A DNA stretch of 64,000 nt from Triticum aestivum (Eukaryota; Streptophyta; Magnoliopsida; Poales; Poaceae), in the NCBI RefSeq assembly GCF_018294505.1, contig NC_057811.1, forward strand, positions 404,080,790-404,144,789. Direction: 5' to 3'. Positions 9,902 through 22,126 of the stretch are shown here, piece after piece. Below the pieces are notes generated by a model, which did not search any database, was not told where the DNA came from, and was given only the letters and a program-made list of their open reading frames with translations. The position numbers were made by a program, and so were the translations under genes. Numbering within the stretch: position 1 is the first letter of the stretch; each line of letters begins with the position of its first letter.

Positions 9902-12900
9902 ATGGCCCGTGCTGTTGTTCCGTTGAATTTTAATGCGTTCCTTGAGAAAGCAAAGTTGAAAGATGATGGTAGCAATTACACGGACTGGGTCCGTAACTTG
10001 AGGATTATCCTCATTGCTGCACAGAAGAATTACGTCCTGGAAGCACCGCTAGGTGCCAAACCTGCTGCAGGAGCAACGCCAGATGTTATGAACGTCTGGC
10101 AGAGCAAAGCTGATGACTACTCGATAGTTCAGTGTGCCATGCTTTACGGCTTAGAACCGGGACTTCAACGACGTTTTGAACGTCATGGAGCATATGAGAT
10201 GTTTCAGGAGTTGAAGTTAATATTTCAAGCAAATGCCCGGATTGAGAGATATGAAGTCTCCAATAAGTTCTACAGCTGCAAGATGGAGGAGAATAGTTCT
10301 GTCAGTGAGCATATACTCAGAATGTCTGGCTATAACAATCACTTGATTCAACTGGGAGTTAATCTTCCGGATGATAGCATCATTGACAGAATTCTTCAAT
10401 CACTGCCACCAAGCTACAAGAGCTTCATGATGAACTATAACATGCAAGGGATGGATAAGACGATTCCCGAGCTCTTCGCAATGCTAAAAGCTGCGGAGGT
10501 AGAAATCAAGAAGGAGCATCAAGTGTTGATGGTCAATAAGACCACCAGTTTCAAGAAAAAGGGCAAAGGGAAGAAAAAGGGGAACTTCAAGAAGAACAAC
10601 AAGCAAGTTGCTGCTCAAGAGAAGAAACCAAGGTCTGGACCTAAGCCGGAAACTGAGTGCTTCTACTGCAAGCAGACTGGTCACTGGAAGTGGAACTGCC
10701 CCAAGTATTTGGCGGATAAGAAGGATGGCAAGGTGAACAAAGGTATATGTGATATACATGTTATTGATGTGTACCTTACCAGAGCTCGCAGTAGCACCTG
10801 GGTATTTGATGCTGGTTCTGTTGCTAATATTTGCAACTCAAAACAGGGACTACGGATTAAGCGAACACTGGCCAAGGATGAGGTGACGATGCGCGTGGGA
10901 AACAGTTCCAGAGTCGATGTGATTGCCGTCGGCACGCTACCTCTACATCTACCTTCAGGATTAGTATTAGACCTAAATAATTGTTATTTGGTGCCAGCGT
11001 TGAGCATGAACATTATATCATTTGTGGCACTACCGTTTGGGTCATATTGGTGTAAAGCGCATGAAGAAACTCCATACTGATGGACTTTTGGAATCACTTG
11101 ATTATGAATCACTTGGTACTTGCGAACCATGCCTCATGGGCAAGATGACTAAAACGCCGTTCTCCGGAACTATGGAGCGAGCAACTCATTGATTGGAGAT
11201 CATACATACTGATGTATGTGGACCAATAAATATTGAGGCTCGCGGCGGGTATCGTTATTTTCTCACCTTCACACATGATTTAAGCAGATATGGGTATATC
11301 TACTTAATGAAACATAAGTCTGAAACATTTGAAAAGTTCAAAGAATTTCAGAGTGAAGTTGAAAATCATCGTAACAAGAAAATAAAGTTTCTACGATCTG
11401 ATCATGGAGGAGAATATTTGAGTTACGAGTTTGGTCTACATTTGAAACAATGCAGAATAGTTTCGCAACTCACGCCACTCGGAACACCACAGCATAATGG
11501 TGTGTCCGAACGTCGTAATCGTACTTTACTAGATATGGTGCGATCTATGATGTCTCTTACTGATTTACCGCTATCATTTTGGGGTTATGCTTTAGAGATG
11601 GCCGCATTCAAGTTAAATAGGACACCATCAAAATCCGTTGAGACGACGCCTTATGAACTGTGGTTTGGCAAGAAACCAAAGTTGTCGTTTCTTAAAGTTT
11701 GGGGCTGCGATGCTTATGTGAAAAATCTTCAACCTGATAAGCTCGAACCCAAATCGGAGAAATGTGTCTTCATAGGATACCCAAAGGAGACTTGTTGGGT
11801 ACACCTTCTATCACAGATCCGAGGGCAAGACATTCGTTGCTAAGAATGGATCCTTTCTAGAGAAGGAGTTTCTCTCGAAAGAAGTGAGTGGGAGGAAAGT
11901 AGAACTTGATGAGGTAACCGTACCTGCTCCCTTATTGGAAAGTAGTTCATCACAGAAACCGGTTGCTGTGACGTCCATACCAATTAGTGAGGAAGTTAAT
12001 GATGATGATCATGGAACTTCAGATCAAGTTGTTACTGAACCTCGTTGGTCAACCAGAGTAAGATCCGCACCAGAGTGGTATGGTAATCCTGTTCTGGAGG
12101 ATATCTTACTAGACCATGACGAACCTACGAACTATGAAGAAGCGATGGTGAGCCCAGATTCCGCAAAATGGCTTAAAGCCATGAAATCTAAGATGGGATC
12201 CATGTATGAGGACAAAGTATGGACTTTGGTTGACTTGCCCGATGATCGACAAGCCATTGAGAATAAATGGATCTTCAAGAAGAAGACTGACACTGACGGT
12301 AATGTTACTGTCTATAAAGCTCGACTTGTTGCAAAAGGTTTTCGACAAGTTCAAGGGATTGACTATGATGAGACTTCTCACCCGTAGTGATGCTTAAGTC
12401 TGTCCGAATCATGTTAGCATTTGCCGCATTTTATGATTATGAAATTTGGCAAATGGATGTCAAAACAACATTCCTGAATGGATTTCTGGAAGAAGAGTTG
12501 TATATGATGCAACCAGAAGGTTTTTTCGATCCAAAAGGAGCTAACAAAGTGTGCAAGCTCCAGCGATCCATTTATGGACTGGTGCAAGCCTCTCGGAGTT
12601 GGAATAAACGCTTTGATAGTGGGATCAAAGCATTTGGTTTTATACAGACTTTTGGAGAAGCCTGTATTTACAAGAAAAGTGAGTGGGAGCTCTGTAGCAT
12701 TTCTGATATTATATGTGGATGACATATTGTTGATTGGAAATGATATAGAATTTTTGGATAGCATAAAGGGATACTTGAATAAGAGTTTTTCAATGAAGGA
12801 CCTCGGTGAAGCTACTTATATATTGGGCATCAAGATCTATAGAGATAGGTCGAGACGCTTAATTGGACTTTCACAAAGCACATACCTTGACAAAGTTTTG

Positions 12901-13692
12901 AAGAAGTTCAAAATGGATCAAGCAAAAAAAGGGTTCTTGCCCGTGTTACAAGGTGTGAAGTTGAGTAAGACTCAATGCCCGACCACTGCAGAAGATAGAG
13001 AGAAGATGAAAGATGTTCCCTATGCTTCAGCCATAGGCTCTATCATGTATGCAATGTTGTGTACCAGACCTGATGTGTGCCTTGCTATAAGTTTGGCAGG
13101 GAGGTACCAAAGTAATCCAGGAGTGGATCACTAGACAGCGGTCAAGAACATCCTGAAATACCTGAAAAGGACTAAGGATATGTTTCTCGTTTATGGAGGT
13201 GACAAAGAGCTAGTCGTAAATGGTTGCGTCGATGCAAGCTTTGACACTGATCCGGATGATTCTAAATTGCAAACCGGATACGTGTTTACATTGAACGGTG
13301 GAGCTGTCAGTTGGTGCAGTTCTAAACAAAGCGTTGTGGCGGGATCTACGTGTGAAGCGGAGTACATAGCTGCTTCGGAAGCAGCAAATGAAGGAGTCTG
13401 CATGAAGGAGTTCATATCCGATCTAGGTGTCATACCTAGTGCATCGGGTCCAATGAAAATCTTTGTGACAATACTGGTGCAATTGCCTCGGCGAAGGAAT
13501 CCAGATTTCACAAGAGAACCAAGCACATCAAGAGACGCTTCAATTCCATCCGGGATTTAGTCCAGGTGGGAGACATAGAAATTTGCAAGATACATACGGA
13601 TCTGAATGTTGCAGACCCGTTGACTAAGCCTCTTCCACGAGCAAAACATGATCAGCACCAAGGCTCCATGGGTGTTAGAATCATTACTGTTA
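9902..13692 (+). pseudogene. Copia gag-pol pseudogene
   Basis: The opening 370 codons are gag with a zinc knuckle (CFYCKQTGHWKWNC) followed by protease. Its active site reads D-A-G (GCT at 10811-10813) where the sister copy at 36160 has D-T-G. Compared with that copy, about 194 bases are missing at the 11020/11021 junction, shifting the frame. A TGA follows at about 11189. Integrase (HTDVCGP, LRSDHGGEY, NGVSERRNR) runs to about 11793, where one base is inserted. Reverse transcriptase shows a one-base loss near 12374, an extra A near 12677 and an intact YVDDILL. A TGG to TAG stop lies at 13132-13134. RNase H (VDASFDTD, CEAEYIAASEA) has a one-base loss near 13465. The gene is clearly dead. Confidence 0.93.
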
Positions 13693-13714
13693 ATCTAGAT
13701 TATTGACTCTAGTG

Positions 13715-13725
13715 CAAGTGGGAGA
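13715..13725 (+). other. Polypurine tract of the Copia element
   Basis: GCAAGTGGGAGAC directly precedes the 3' LTR and is shared with the second Copia element at 39261-39273. It would prime plus-strand synthesis. Confidence 0.75.
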
Positions 13726-13726
13726 C

Positions 13727-15455
13727 TGAAGGAAATATGCCATTGAGGCAATAATGAAGTTATTATTTATTTCCTTATATCATGATAAATGTTTATTATT
13801 CATGCTAGAATTGTATTAACCAGAAACATAATACTTGTGTGAATACATACACAAACAGAGTGTCACTAGTATGCCTCTACTTGACTAGCTCATTGATCAA
13901 AGATAGTTATGTTTCCTAGCCATAGACATGAGTTGTCATTTGATTAACGGGATCCCATCATTAGGAGAATGATGTGGTTGACTTGACCCATTCCGTTAGC
14001 TTAGCACTCGGTCCTTTAGTATATTGCTATTGCTTTCTTCATGACTTATACATGTTCCTATGACTATGAGATTATGCAACTCCCGTTTACCGGAGGAACA
14101 CTTTGTGTGCTACCAAACGTCACAACGTAACTGGGTGATTATAAAGGTGCTCTACATGTGTCTCCAAAGGTACTTGTTGGGTTGGCGTATTTCGAGATTA
14201 GGATTTGTCACTCCGATTGTCGGAGAGGTATCTCTGGGCCCACTCGGTAATGCACATCACTTAAGCCTTGCAAGCATTGCAACAAATGAGTTGGTTGCGG
14301 GATGATGCATTACGGAACGAGTAAAGAGACTTGCCGGTAACGAGATTGAACTAGGTATTGAGATACCGACGATCGAATCTCGGGCAAGTAACATACCGAT
14401 GACAAAGGGAACAACGTATGTTGTTATGTGGTTTGACCGATAAAGATCTTCGTAGAATATGTGGGAGCCAATATGAGCATCCAGGTTCCGCTATTGGTTA
14501 TTGACTGGATACATGTCTCGGTCATGTCTACATAGTTCTCGAACCCGTAGGGTCCGCACGCTTAAAGTTTCGATGACGGTTATATTATGAGTTTATGAGT
14601 TTTGATGTACCGAAGGTTGTTCGGAGTCCCGGATGTGATCACGGACATGACGAGGAGTCTCGAAATGGTTGAGACATGAAGATTGATATATTGGAAGCCT
14701 ATATTTGGATATCGGAAGTGTTCCGGGTGAAATCGGGATTTTACCGGAGTACCGGAGGGGGTACCGGAACCCCCCGGGGGTTTAATGGGCCATAGTGGGC
14801 CTTATTGGAGAAGAGGAGGGGAGGCCAGGGCAGGCCGCGCGCCCCCTCCCCCTCTAGTCCGAATTGGACAAGGAGGGGGGCGCCCCCCTTTCCTTCTTCT
14901 CCTCTTCCTCCTCCCCCCTTCTCCTAATCCAACAAGGAAGGGAGGGAGTCCTACTCCCGGTGGGAGTAGGACTCCTCCTGGCGCGCCTCCTCCTGGCCGG
15001 CCGCCTCTCCCCACTTGCTCCTTTATTACGGGGGCAGGGGGCACCCCATAGACACAAAAATTGATCATTGATCTTTTAGCCGTGTGCGGTGCCCCCCTCC
15101 ACCATAGTCCACCTCGATAATATCGTAGCGGTGCTTAGGCGAAGCCCTGCGTCGGTAGAACATCATCATCGTCACCATGCCGTCATGCTGACGAAACTCT
15201 CCCTCAACACTCGGCTGGATCGGAGTACGAGGGACGTCATCGGGCTGAACGTGTGCTGAACTCGGAGGTGCCGTGCGTTCGGTACTTGATCGGTCGGATC
15301 GTGAAGACGTATGACTACATCAACCACGTTGTGCTAACGCTTCCGCTTTCGGTCTATGAGGGTACGTGGACAACACTCTCCCCTCTCATTGCTATGCATC
15401 ACCATGATCTTGCGTGTGCGTAGGAATTTTTTTGAAATTACTACGTTCCCCAACA
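13727..15455 (+). repeat. 3' LTR of the decayed Copia element
   Basis: The LTR is 1729 bp and pairs with 6938-8665. The TATA box of the 5' copy is damaged here (TTTATTACGG near 15024, two bases fewer). Confidence 0.92.
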
Positions 15456-16626
15456 AATACTGCTTGTGCATCCAAATTCCTTGAGCCAATTCACTTCCAT
15501 GAGTGTCCACCATATCTACCTATATGCGGTATTTACCTGCCGTTCCAAGTAAATTTGCATGTGCCAAACTCTAAACCTTCAAATAATAATCTATTTTGTA
15601 TGCCCGAATCGCTCATGTAGTGACTAGGGGCTGTCAGTATCTTCCATGCTAGGTGGGTTATTCTCACGATGAGTGGACTCCGCTCATCATTCACGAGAAA
15701 ATGGCCGGTAACTGGGATGCCCAGTCCTATGATCAAAAGATCAAAAACAAAATCACAATCACAAATAATTTAAACAAAACTCCCCCAGGAATGTTGATAG
15801 TTGGACGACACCCGTTGTTTCGGACAAGCCGTGGAGTGTGAATGTTGATGGAGGGGGAGTAAAAACTTTACCTTTCTGCGTGGGAACCGCCTATAATGTA
15901 TCTAGTATGGAAGATATTGGGAACTCTTGGTCGTTATGTTGACAATGAAAGCATACCTCTCAAAATTATTTTCATCTCTGTTTTAGCTTCGAGCTCTGGC
16001 ACCTCTGCAAATCCCTGCTTCCCTCTGCAAAGGGCCTGTCTTTTACTTTTATGCAAGAGTCAGTAGTATTCCTTCTCATTCCAACCAACTCTTTAGTTGG
16101 CAAGCATCATGTGATGGAAAGATCTAAGCATATATGGCCATTCAAATATATTTGAGCATGAATTATTACTGTTGACATTACCCTTGAGGTAAAAGGTTGG
16201 GAGGCGAAACATTAAGCCCCTATCTTTTTCTGTGTTTGATGAATACTATTTGTTCTAAAAATATGCTTTGAGTGGTAGATCATGGAAGACTAAATGATAG
16301 TTGAGTATGTGAAGTTTGCTGAATCAAAGCTCTGACATAGACTCTTCCTGAAAATAAGATGAATTGCAATTGTTTGATAACTGAGAACATAGTTTGTTAG
16401 TTTTCAAGAAAGTTTATGATCTATACTTTAACGTGTGAATAACTTGTTACTCGATCATGAAAAGTTCTATGAGTTGAGCTACTGTTATGACATATGATGA
16501 TGCTAGAAAAGGTGATTGAAATTATCATTGATCAAACTTGTGCACCTGCTAGCATTCACACTTCATACATTATTTCTTTTATCATTTACCTACTCGAGGA
16601 CGAGCAGGAATTAAGCTTGGGGATGC
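15456..16626 (+). mobile_element. Gypsy element A, 3' internal region, second segment
   Basis: This continues 6196-6937 after the Copia insertion. It is non-coding. It ends with TTAAGCTTGGGGATGC immediately before the LTR at 16627, which fits a polypurine-type primer site for this Gypsy group. Confidence 0.65.
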
Positions 16627-18312
16627 TGATATGTCTCCAACGTATCTATAATTTATGAAGTATTCATGCTATTATATTATCTGTTTTGGATGTTTATGGG
16701 CTGTACTAAACACTTTTATATTATTTTTGGGACTAACCTATTAACCCAGAGCCCAGTGCCAGTTTCTGTTTTTCCCTTGTTTCAGTGTTTCGCAGAAAAG
16801 GAATATCAAACGGAGTCCAAACGGAATGAAACTTTCGGGAGAGTGATTTTTGGAACGAACGTGATCCAGGAGACTTGGAGTTGAAGTCAAGGAAGCTTCA
16901 AGGTGGCCACGAGGCAGGGAGGCGCGCCTGCCCCCCTGGGCGCGCCCCCACCCTCGTGGGCCCCTCGTGGCTCCCCTTACAGACTTCTTTCGCCTATATA
17001 TATCCATATACCCTAAAAACATCAAAGAACAGAATAGATCGAGAGTTCCGCCGCCACAAGCCTCTGTAGCCACCAAAAACCAATTGGGACCCTGTTCCGG
17101 CACCCTGCCGGAGGGGGAATCCCTCACCGGTGGCCATCTTCATCATCCCGACGCTCTCCATGATGAGGAGGGAGTAGTTCACCCTCGGGGCTGAGGGTAT
17201 GTACCAGTAGCTATGTGTTTGATCTCTCTCTGTCTCGTGTTCTTGATTTGGCACGATCTTGATGTATCGCGAGCTTTGCTACTATAGTTGGATCTTATGA
17301 TGTTTCTCCCCCTCTATTCTCTTGTAATGGATTGAGTTTTTCCTTCGAAGTTATCTTATTGGATTGAGTCTTTAAGGATTTGAGAACACTTTATGTATGT
17401 CTTACATGTGCTTATCTGTGGTGACAATGGGATATTCACGTGATCCACTTGATGTATGTTTTGGTGATCAATTTGCGGGTTCTTTTTGTGAACTTATGCA
17501 TAGGGGTTGGCACACTTTTTCGTCTTGACTCTCCGGTAGAAACTTTGGGGCACTCTTTGAAGTACTTTGTGTTGGTTTGAATAGATGAATCTGAGATTGT
17601 GTGATGCATATCGTATAATCATACCCACGGATACTTGAGGTGACATTGGGGTATCTAGGTGACATTAGGGTTTTGGTTGATTTGTATCTTAAGATGTTAT
17701 TATAGTATGGACTCTATGACAGATTGAACGGAAAGAATAGCTTCGTGTTATTTTACTACGGACTCTTGAATAGATTGATCAGAAAGAATAACTTTGAGGT
17801 GGTTTCGTACCCTACAATAATCTCTTCGTTTGTTCTCCGCTGTTAGTGACTTTGGAGTGACTCTTTGTTGCATGTTGAGGGATAGTTATATGATCCAATT
17901 ATGTTATTATTGTTGAGAGAACTTGCACTAGTAAAAGTATGAACCCTAGGCCTTGTTTCAACGCATTGCAATACCGTTTACGCTCACTTTTATCATTAGT
18001 TACCTTGCTGTTTTTATATTTTCAGATTACAAATACCTATATCTACCATCCATATTGCACTTGTATCACCATCTCTTCGCCGAACTAGTGCACCTGTACA
18101 ATTTACCATTGTATTGGGTGTGTTGGGGACACAACAGACTCTTTGTTATTTGGTTGCAGGGTTGTTTGAGAGAGACCATCTTCATCCTACGCCTCCCACG
18201 GATTGATAAACCTTAGGTCATCCACTTGAGGGAAATTTGCTACTGTCCTACAAACCTCTGCACTTGGAGGCCCAACAACGTCTACAAGAAGAAGGTTGTG
18301 TAGTAGACATCA
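16627..18312 (+). repeat. 3' LTR of Gypsy element A
   Basis: The LTR starts TGATATGTCTCC and ends GTAGACATCA, with mutually inverted ends (TGAT...ATCA). It is 1686 bp. The family (large non-autonomous Triticeae Gypsy elements) is recognised from the start and end words. A TATATATA core lies near 16994-17003. The matching 5' LTR is not in the window. Confidence 0.75.
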
Positions 18313-18912
18313 TGGATCCCCGCCGTAGGGTTTGCAATATGTTCATCGTTTGCTTATTGTTTGTGTTGCGTGAGTGACTGAAACACAAACACGGATAAGT
18401 GGGTCATGGTGTATGGGAATAAAGAGGACTCGATACTTTAATGCTATGGTTGGGTTTTACCTTAATAATCTTTAGTAGTTGCGGATGCTTGCTAGAGTTC
18501 CAATCATACGTGCATATGATCCAAGAAGAGAAAGTATGTTAGCTTATGCCTCTCCCTCAAATAAAATTGCAATAATGATTATCGGTCTAGTTATCGATTG
18601 CCTAGGGACAAATAACTTTCTTGTGTGACAAAAATCTCTCTACTAAAACTAATTTAGTTGTGTCTTCATCTAAACAGCCCCTACTTTTTATTTACGCGCT
18701 CTTTATTATCTTGCAAACCTATCCAACAACACCTACAAAGTACTAGTTTCATACTTGTTCTAGGTAAAGCAAATGTTAAGCGTGCGTAGAGTTGTATCGG
18801 TGGTCGATAGAACTTGAGGGAATATTTGTTCTACCTTTAGCTCCTCGTTGGGTTCGACACTCTTACTTATCGAAAGAGGCTACAACTGATCCCCTATACT
18901 TGAGGGTTATCA
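18313..18912 (+). repeat. 3' fragment of another Gypsy LTR
   Basis: It ends GATCCCCTATACTTGAGGGTTATCA, the same LTR end seen at 62988 of the Gypsy element at the right edge (there CTTGTGGGTTATCA). Gypsy element A therefore seems to have inserted into an older LTR of this type, of which about 600 bases remain here. Confidence 0.65.
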
Positions 18913-19920
18913 ATCACCCGAAACCTTTCCGGTGTCCGAATATAGCCGTCCAATATATCAATCTTTATGTCTCGACCATTTAGAGACTCCTCGTCATGTC
19001 CGTGATCACATTCGGGACTCTGAACTACCTTTGGTAAATCAAAACACATAAACTCATATTACCGATCGTCACCGAACGTTAAGCGTGTGGACCCTACGGG
19101 TTCAAGAACTATGTAGACATGACCGAGACACGTCTCCGGTCAATAACCAATAGCGGAACCTGGATGCTCATATTGGCTCCTACATATTCTACGAAGATCT
19201 TTATCGGTCAAACCGCATAACAACATACGTTGTTCCCTTTGTCATCGGTATGTTACTTGCCCGAGATTCGATCGTCGGTATCTCAATACCTAGTTCAATC
19301 TCGTTACCGGCAACTCTCTTTACTCGTTCCGTAATACATCATCCCGCAACTAACTCATTAGTTGCATTGCTTGCAAGGCTTATAGTGATGTGCATTCCCG
19401 AGAGGGCCCAGAGATACCTCTCCGACAATCGGAGTGAAAAATCCTAATCTTGATCTATGCCAATTCAACAAGTACCATCGGAGACACCTGTAGAGCACCT
19501 TTATAATCACCCAGTTACGTTGTGACGTTTGGTAGCACACAAAGTGTTCTTCCGGTACTCGGGAGTTGCATAATCTCATAGTCATAGGAACATGTATAAG
19601 TCATGAAGAAAGCAATAGCAGTATACTAAACGATCAAATGCTAAGCTAACGGAATGGGTCAAGTCAATCACATCATTCTCTAATGATGTGATCCCGTTAA
19701 TCAAATGACAACTCATGTCTATGGCTAGGAAACATAACCACCTTTGATTCAACGAGCTAGTCAGGTAGAGGCATACTAGTGACACTTTGTTTGTCTATGT
19801 ATTCACACATGTACTAAGTTTCCGGTTAATACAATTTTAGCATGAATAATAAACATTTATCATGATATAAGAAAATATAAATAACAACTTTATTATTGCC
19901 TCTAGGGCATATTTCCTTCA
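18913..19920 (-). repeat. Truncated Copia LTR, inverted
   Basis: Read on the minus strand from 19920 (TGAAGGAAATATGCCCTAGA) this matches the first ~1000 bases of the LTR at 6938, with more divergence towards 18913. The remainder of the LTR and the body of the element are absent. Confidence 0.88.
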
Positions 19921-20801
19921 GATATATAGCCATATAAGGGCTCAGGCGTCACACACCTCCCCCCGCAGGCAAAAAGCAAAGCAGAGCCCAAGGCAACGCA
20001 GGATTTGTCAAGTTCACGTGACGAAGTCTTCGATCAAGTTTTGGATGGCATAAGGGGGAGCTACATGTAAAGCTGAGGGAGCTGTGCCCCCCCGGGCCAA
20101 ATGAAAATTTATTTTTACCAGCTAGTAGTGACCCCCTGCAGCTTTCAGCCAATTCACTTTCACATGCATGCATAAGCCTACTTTGACAACACCACCCATG
20201 TTGTATTCACTTGTTCAACTGCTTTGCCTCTGTTCCTATTTTCCAATCACGCTCTTTGTAACGGCTGCTCCCTACTCCACCCCTGAACCAACCGCCTTGC
20301 CGTCGACGAACAACCTCGATGCCAACGTCGAGGAGGAGTTTGCCCCCGATCCTAGCACGCACGCGGGAAAAAAAAACCTACCGAGGAGGGAAACAAGGGT
20401 GCGCCTGGGGCCGTCGTCTTCTGCTCTTCGCCACTGCGCGGTTATCGCCGAGTCGACTGCCCAGCTGACCACCACGTCACAGCCGTCCGCCCCGCCCCGT
20501 ATGAATTTAGCTACAGAATTTTTTTGAAGTGTCCTGTGCTTGCAACATTGAACTACTGGATCCTCCTTGTGCAGCAGTGTTGCATGTACGAGTAAATTGG
20601 GGGCAACAAAATTTTGAATTTTTTGCAGTTTCTCTGTATGAGTTTGATTAGTAATTTAACAATCACGTAGCATGCCTATATGTTTGATCCAATTGGAAAT
20701 TTATTGGTGCTTGGGCCATATATTTGTTTTGTTTAGTAGTTGCTAGGGTTGGTTGAATTGGGGCAAACCTAATTTGTTTTGTCTTTGGACCCCATACATT
20801 C
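19921..20801. other. No recognisable gene
   Basis: This is mixed unique-looking DNA. A 119-aa ORF at 20168-20527 has a hydrophobic start but a Pro/Thr/Ser-rich body, no known domain and no splice or promoter context, so I do not call it. Confidence 0.4.
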
Positions 20802-20846
20802 TTGTCAAGCTCCGCCACAGAGTTCGACGACCTTGCTCCTACAACT

Positions 20847-21041
20847 ATGAACTCGTTGGTGTGGAAAAACTGGGCCCCTCCTAAATGCAAAATGTTTGCA
20901 TGGCTGGTGCTTCAAGATAGAATTTGGACGGACTATAGATTGCATCGCCGGGGTTGGCCAAATTATGGCGATTGTCAACTCTGCAAGACCCAGGGAGAGT
21001 CTGTCGAGCACATGCTCTTCGCCTGCCGGTACTCCTTGCGC
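20847..21041 (+). pseudogene. LINE reverse transcriptase zinc-binding fragment
   Basis: The translated stretch contains WKNWAPPKCKMFAWLVLQDR, followed by CQLC...HMLFAC, the zinc-binding (zf-RVT) region found near the C terminus of plant LINE ORF2. The flanks have no reverse transcriptase or RNase H, so it is an isolated remnant. It is not part of the LINE that begins at 22120, which has its own zf-RVT region. Confidence 0.8.
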
Positions 21042-21366
21042 ATGCATTTCGGTCCGGTCCGAGATCCCGCATCTTATCCAGCAGCTCACAGTGCTGGGAA
21101 GAGGAGGCGGCGGCGCTAGGCCAAGGAGGCGGGGGAGGGGGGTGCACCGGGTGATGTCGTGGCTGGAGAAGAGACGAAGTGCGCCAGCGGGCTGGAGTAG
21201 AGACAGTGTACGAAGGAAATGATGCAGCGGGGAGAGCAGGCGGCGGGGAAAGTGACGTGTGTGTTTGTGCGGTGAGAGACTGATAGCTTCTCAGTGGTTG
21301 CTCTTATTTTAGTTTGTCTTTTTATAGCAAATGCTCTTCTTTTTACAAGGAGCGGTGTTTATACTA

Positions 21367-21447
21367 CTCCCTCCGTCCCATAATATAAAAGCATTTTTAA
21401 CACTACACTAGTGTAAAAAACGTTCTTATATTATGGGACGGAGGGAG
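21367..21447. mobile_element. Stowaway MITE (81 bp, TA duplication)
   Basis: CTCCCTCCGTCCCATAATAT at the left is mirrored by ATATTATGGGACGGAGGGAG at the right, and TA flanks both sides (21365-21366, 21448-21449). This is a standard Tc1/mariner-derived Stowaway MITE of the grasses. Confidence 0.95.
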
Positions 21448-21496
21448 TAGCAAATAATTATAGGTGTTCCTCTGGTTGCTTAGTGTGGCCTAATTA

Positions 21497-21887
21497 GAGC
21501 ATCTACAACCGCAATCAATTGCTTAATTTGGCTCCCCATACATCCACAGCCAGTCCTTGTAAAACAAGCACACACCTCATATTGTCTTTTCTTTTGCGGG
21601 GTATTATCCTCATATTGTCTGATCATATGCATATGGTTGGTGGAGAGAAAGAAAAAGAAAAGCAAGAGAAATTGTGGTCCGTGGCAGACCAAATCCTACG
21701 CGGCATCCTGCCCGGACATGTCCGGATATTCGTGTATCCTCCGCAGATATGGATTGAATATGGGGGTTGTCGGTCAGTCCGGGTGCTTGGGTCGGATATA
21801 GGGCGTCCTATTGGATTGCATTTTTTTTGTCCGGACAGCCCATCGGGGTGTTTAGGATGGATATAAGAGGTCTAGTTGTAGATACTC
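21497..21887. mobile_element. Tourist/Harbinger-type MITE (391 bp, TTA duplication)
   Basis: The ends GAGCATCTACAACCGC and GTTGTAGATACTC are imperfect inverted repeats. Both sides carry TTA (21494-21496, 21888-21890), the trinucleotide target of PIF/Harbinger elements. The interior has no transposase; it contains repeated TCCGGACA/TGTCCGGA words. Confidence 0.75.
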
Positions 21888-22126
21888 TTAAGCATTTCAG
21901 ATTTAAGAGATCGTTGACCAAATGAAGCCTCACGCGTGTCTCTTTTGTTCTTCTTATTTTTTTGATCGATGATTGAGAGCCCATTTGATATAAGTACTAA
22001 AGCAGAGGATTTTCCTGTTGTCTTATTCAATTTTTTTGTCAATAGCCCTTTTGATCATTTGATTTATATTTAGTGCTGGGCAGAGAAATAAGATTCAAAA
22101 TTCAGAGTTGATGTTTTTTTATCATA

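Larger units (their letters stand above)
6938..15455 (+). mobile_element. Decayed Copia LTR retrotransposon (BARE1/WIS/Angela group)
   Basis: This is a complete structural unit: 5' LTR 6938-8665, primer site, leader, gag-pol remains 9902-13692, polypurine tract, 3' LTR 13727-15455. The LTRs begin TGAAGGAAATATGCC and end CCCCAACA. The flanking pentamers ATAAC (6933-6937) and AATAC (15456-15460) are only a near match; a one-base insertion in the left copy would explain the difference. It sits inside Gypsy element A, whose sequence continues on both sides. Multiple frameshifts, stops and a ~194-bp internal deletion show that it cannot encode its own enzymes. Confidence 0.92.

Noticed and set aside
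20168..20527. 119-aa ORF with a hydrophobic N terminus (secreted peptide?)
   Set aside because: The body is low-complexity with no cysteine pattern or family match, the ORF ends in an A/T-rich run, and there is no promoter or intron support.
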